Shown one piece after another: positions 6,368-6,486 of a stretch of 6,486 nt of DNA (position 1 is the stretch's first letter; each line of letters starts with the position of its first letter). Both the position numbers and the translations under genes were made by a program. Under the pieces are notes generated by a model, which saw only the letters and a program-made list of their open reading frames with translations, had not been told where the DNA came from and did not search any database. The DNA is from Roseovarius sp. UBA6217 (GTDB lineage Bacteria > Pseudomonadota > Alphaproteobacteria > Rhodobacterales > Rhodobacteraceae): NCBI GenBank assembly GCA_002421985.1, contig DISF01000069.1, positions 1 to 6,486 of the forward strand. Direction: 5' to 3'.

Positions 6368-6486
6368 GTCACATCCCGGAAGGTAGTATGGCTGTTTCCT
6401 GAACAGCTCTGGCCTGAGTTTGTGCCAATCCTTCATCGCCTGCAAGGGCGGCTTGCTGCCCAGGGCTGATTGCGGGAGTTGCTGGT
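6283..6486 (-). mobile_element. Partial insertion sequence, IS481-like
   Basis: The transposase fragment at 6368-6486 shows that a mobile element occupies the right edge. Its inner border is tentatively placed at the TGT of 6283, because such elements tend to begin with TGT and have a short non-coding stretch after the transposase. The border is a guess until the other end is seen. No target-site duplication can be tested within this window. Confidence 0.45.
6368..6486 (-). CDS. IS481-type transposase, C-terminal fragment running off the right edge
   Basis: Read on the minus strand from 6484, the frame gives QQLPQSALGSKPP, then MKDWHKLRPELFRK and YYLPGCD. A PQxALG segment followed by W...P.LF and a terminal PG.D is the C-terminal end of DDE (rve-type) transposases that I recognise as IS481-like. 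About 40 residues are visible; the catalytic domain lies beyond the window. The expected stop after the PGCD end is missing: the frame runs on through non-matching sequence to a TGA at 6218-6220, inside manC on the opposite strand. The copy may therefore have lost its natural 3' end, or may use an unusual C-terminus. The exact family (IS481 versus a close IS3-group relative) is less sure than the transposase call itself. Confidence 0.7.

Noticed and set aside
4651..6372. A 573-codon minus-strand open frame over manC
   Set aside because: It is antisense to a fully recognised enzyme, matches no family, and has the His/Arg/Gly-rich composition of a mirror frame.
6391..6407. Hairpin GCTGTT-N5-AACAGC as a terminator for manC
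   Set aside because: It lies inside the recognised transposase coding sequence over the ELFRKQ codons and has no T-run after it; most likely coincidental.

Overview
The window is GC-rich coding DNA of an alphaproteobacterium, most likely a Rhodobacteraceae (Roseobacter-group) member. This rests on the strong third-position G/C preference, the close match of the msrP and msrQ products to alphaproteobacterial forms, and a small four-cysteine protein of a type (DUF6455-like) that I associate with that group. The assignment comes from reading the proteins, not from a database search.

Layout. Positions 1-223 hold no convincing gene. The first 85 bases or so are AT-rich, and the stretch contains a perfect DnaA-box consensus (163-171), a relaxed-consensus box (41-49) and a TTAAC/GTTAA dyad. 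From 3585 down to 224 the minus strand carries four genes in order of transcription: a membrane-anchored glutamate-synthase-like FMN/3Fe-4S protein (3585-2092), msrP (2022-1123), msrQ (1120-515) and the small four-cysteine protein (487-224). msrP and msrQ are 2 bases apart, and the cysteine protein follows 27 bases later with a good ribosome binding site. After a 237-base divergent spacer the plus strand carries fcl (3823-4794) and manC/algA (4819-6267), 24 bases apart. Past manC, the right edge contains the C-terminal end of an IS481-type transposase on the minus strand, running out of the window.

Function. MsrP and MsrQ form the periplasmic methionine-sulfoxide repair system: MsrQ is a haem membrane protein that passes electrons to the Tat-exported molybdopterin enzyme MsrP. 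The glutamate-synthase-like gene upstream has the FMN/Fe-S synthase core without a glutaminase domain, so its substrate is open; it could be co-transcribed with msrPQ. fcl and manC supply two of the three activities for GDP-L-fucose synthesis from mannose phosphates. The middle enzyme, Gmd, is not in the window. The IS remnant directly after manC suggests that a nucleotide-sugar or polysaccharide locus was rearranged there.

No CRISPR array, tRNA, rRNA or phage gene was seen. Most of the window is recognisable families. The less ordinary points are the DnaA-box region, the four-cysteine protein in the msrPQ operon, the orphan glutamate-synthase core next to msrPQ, and the IS junction after manC.
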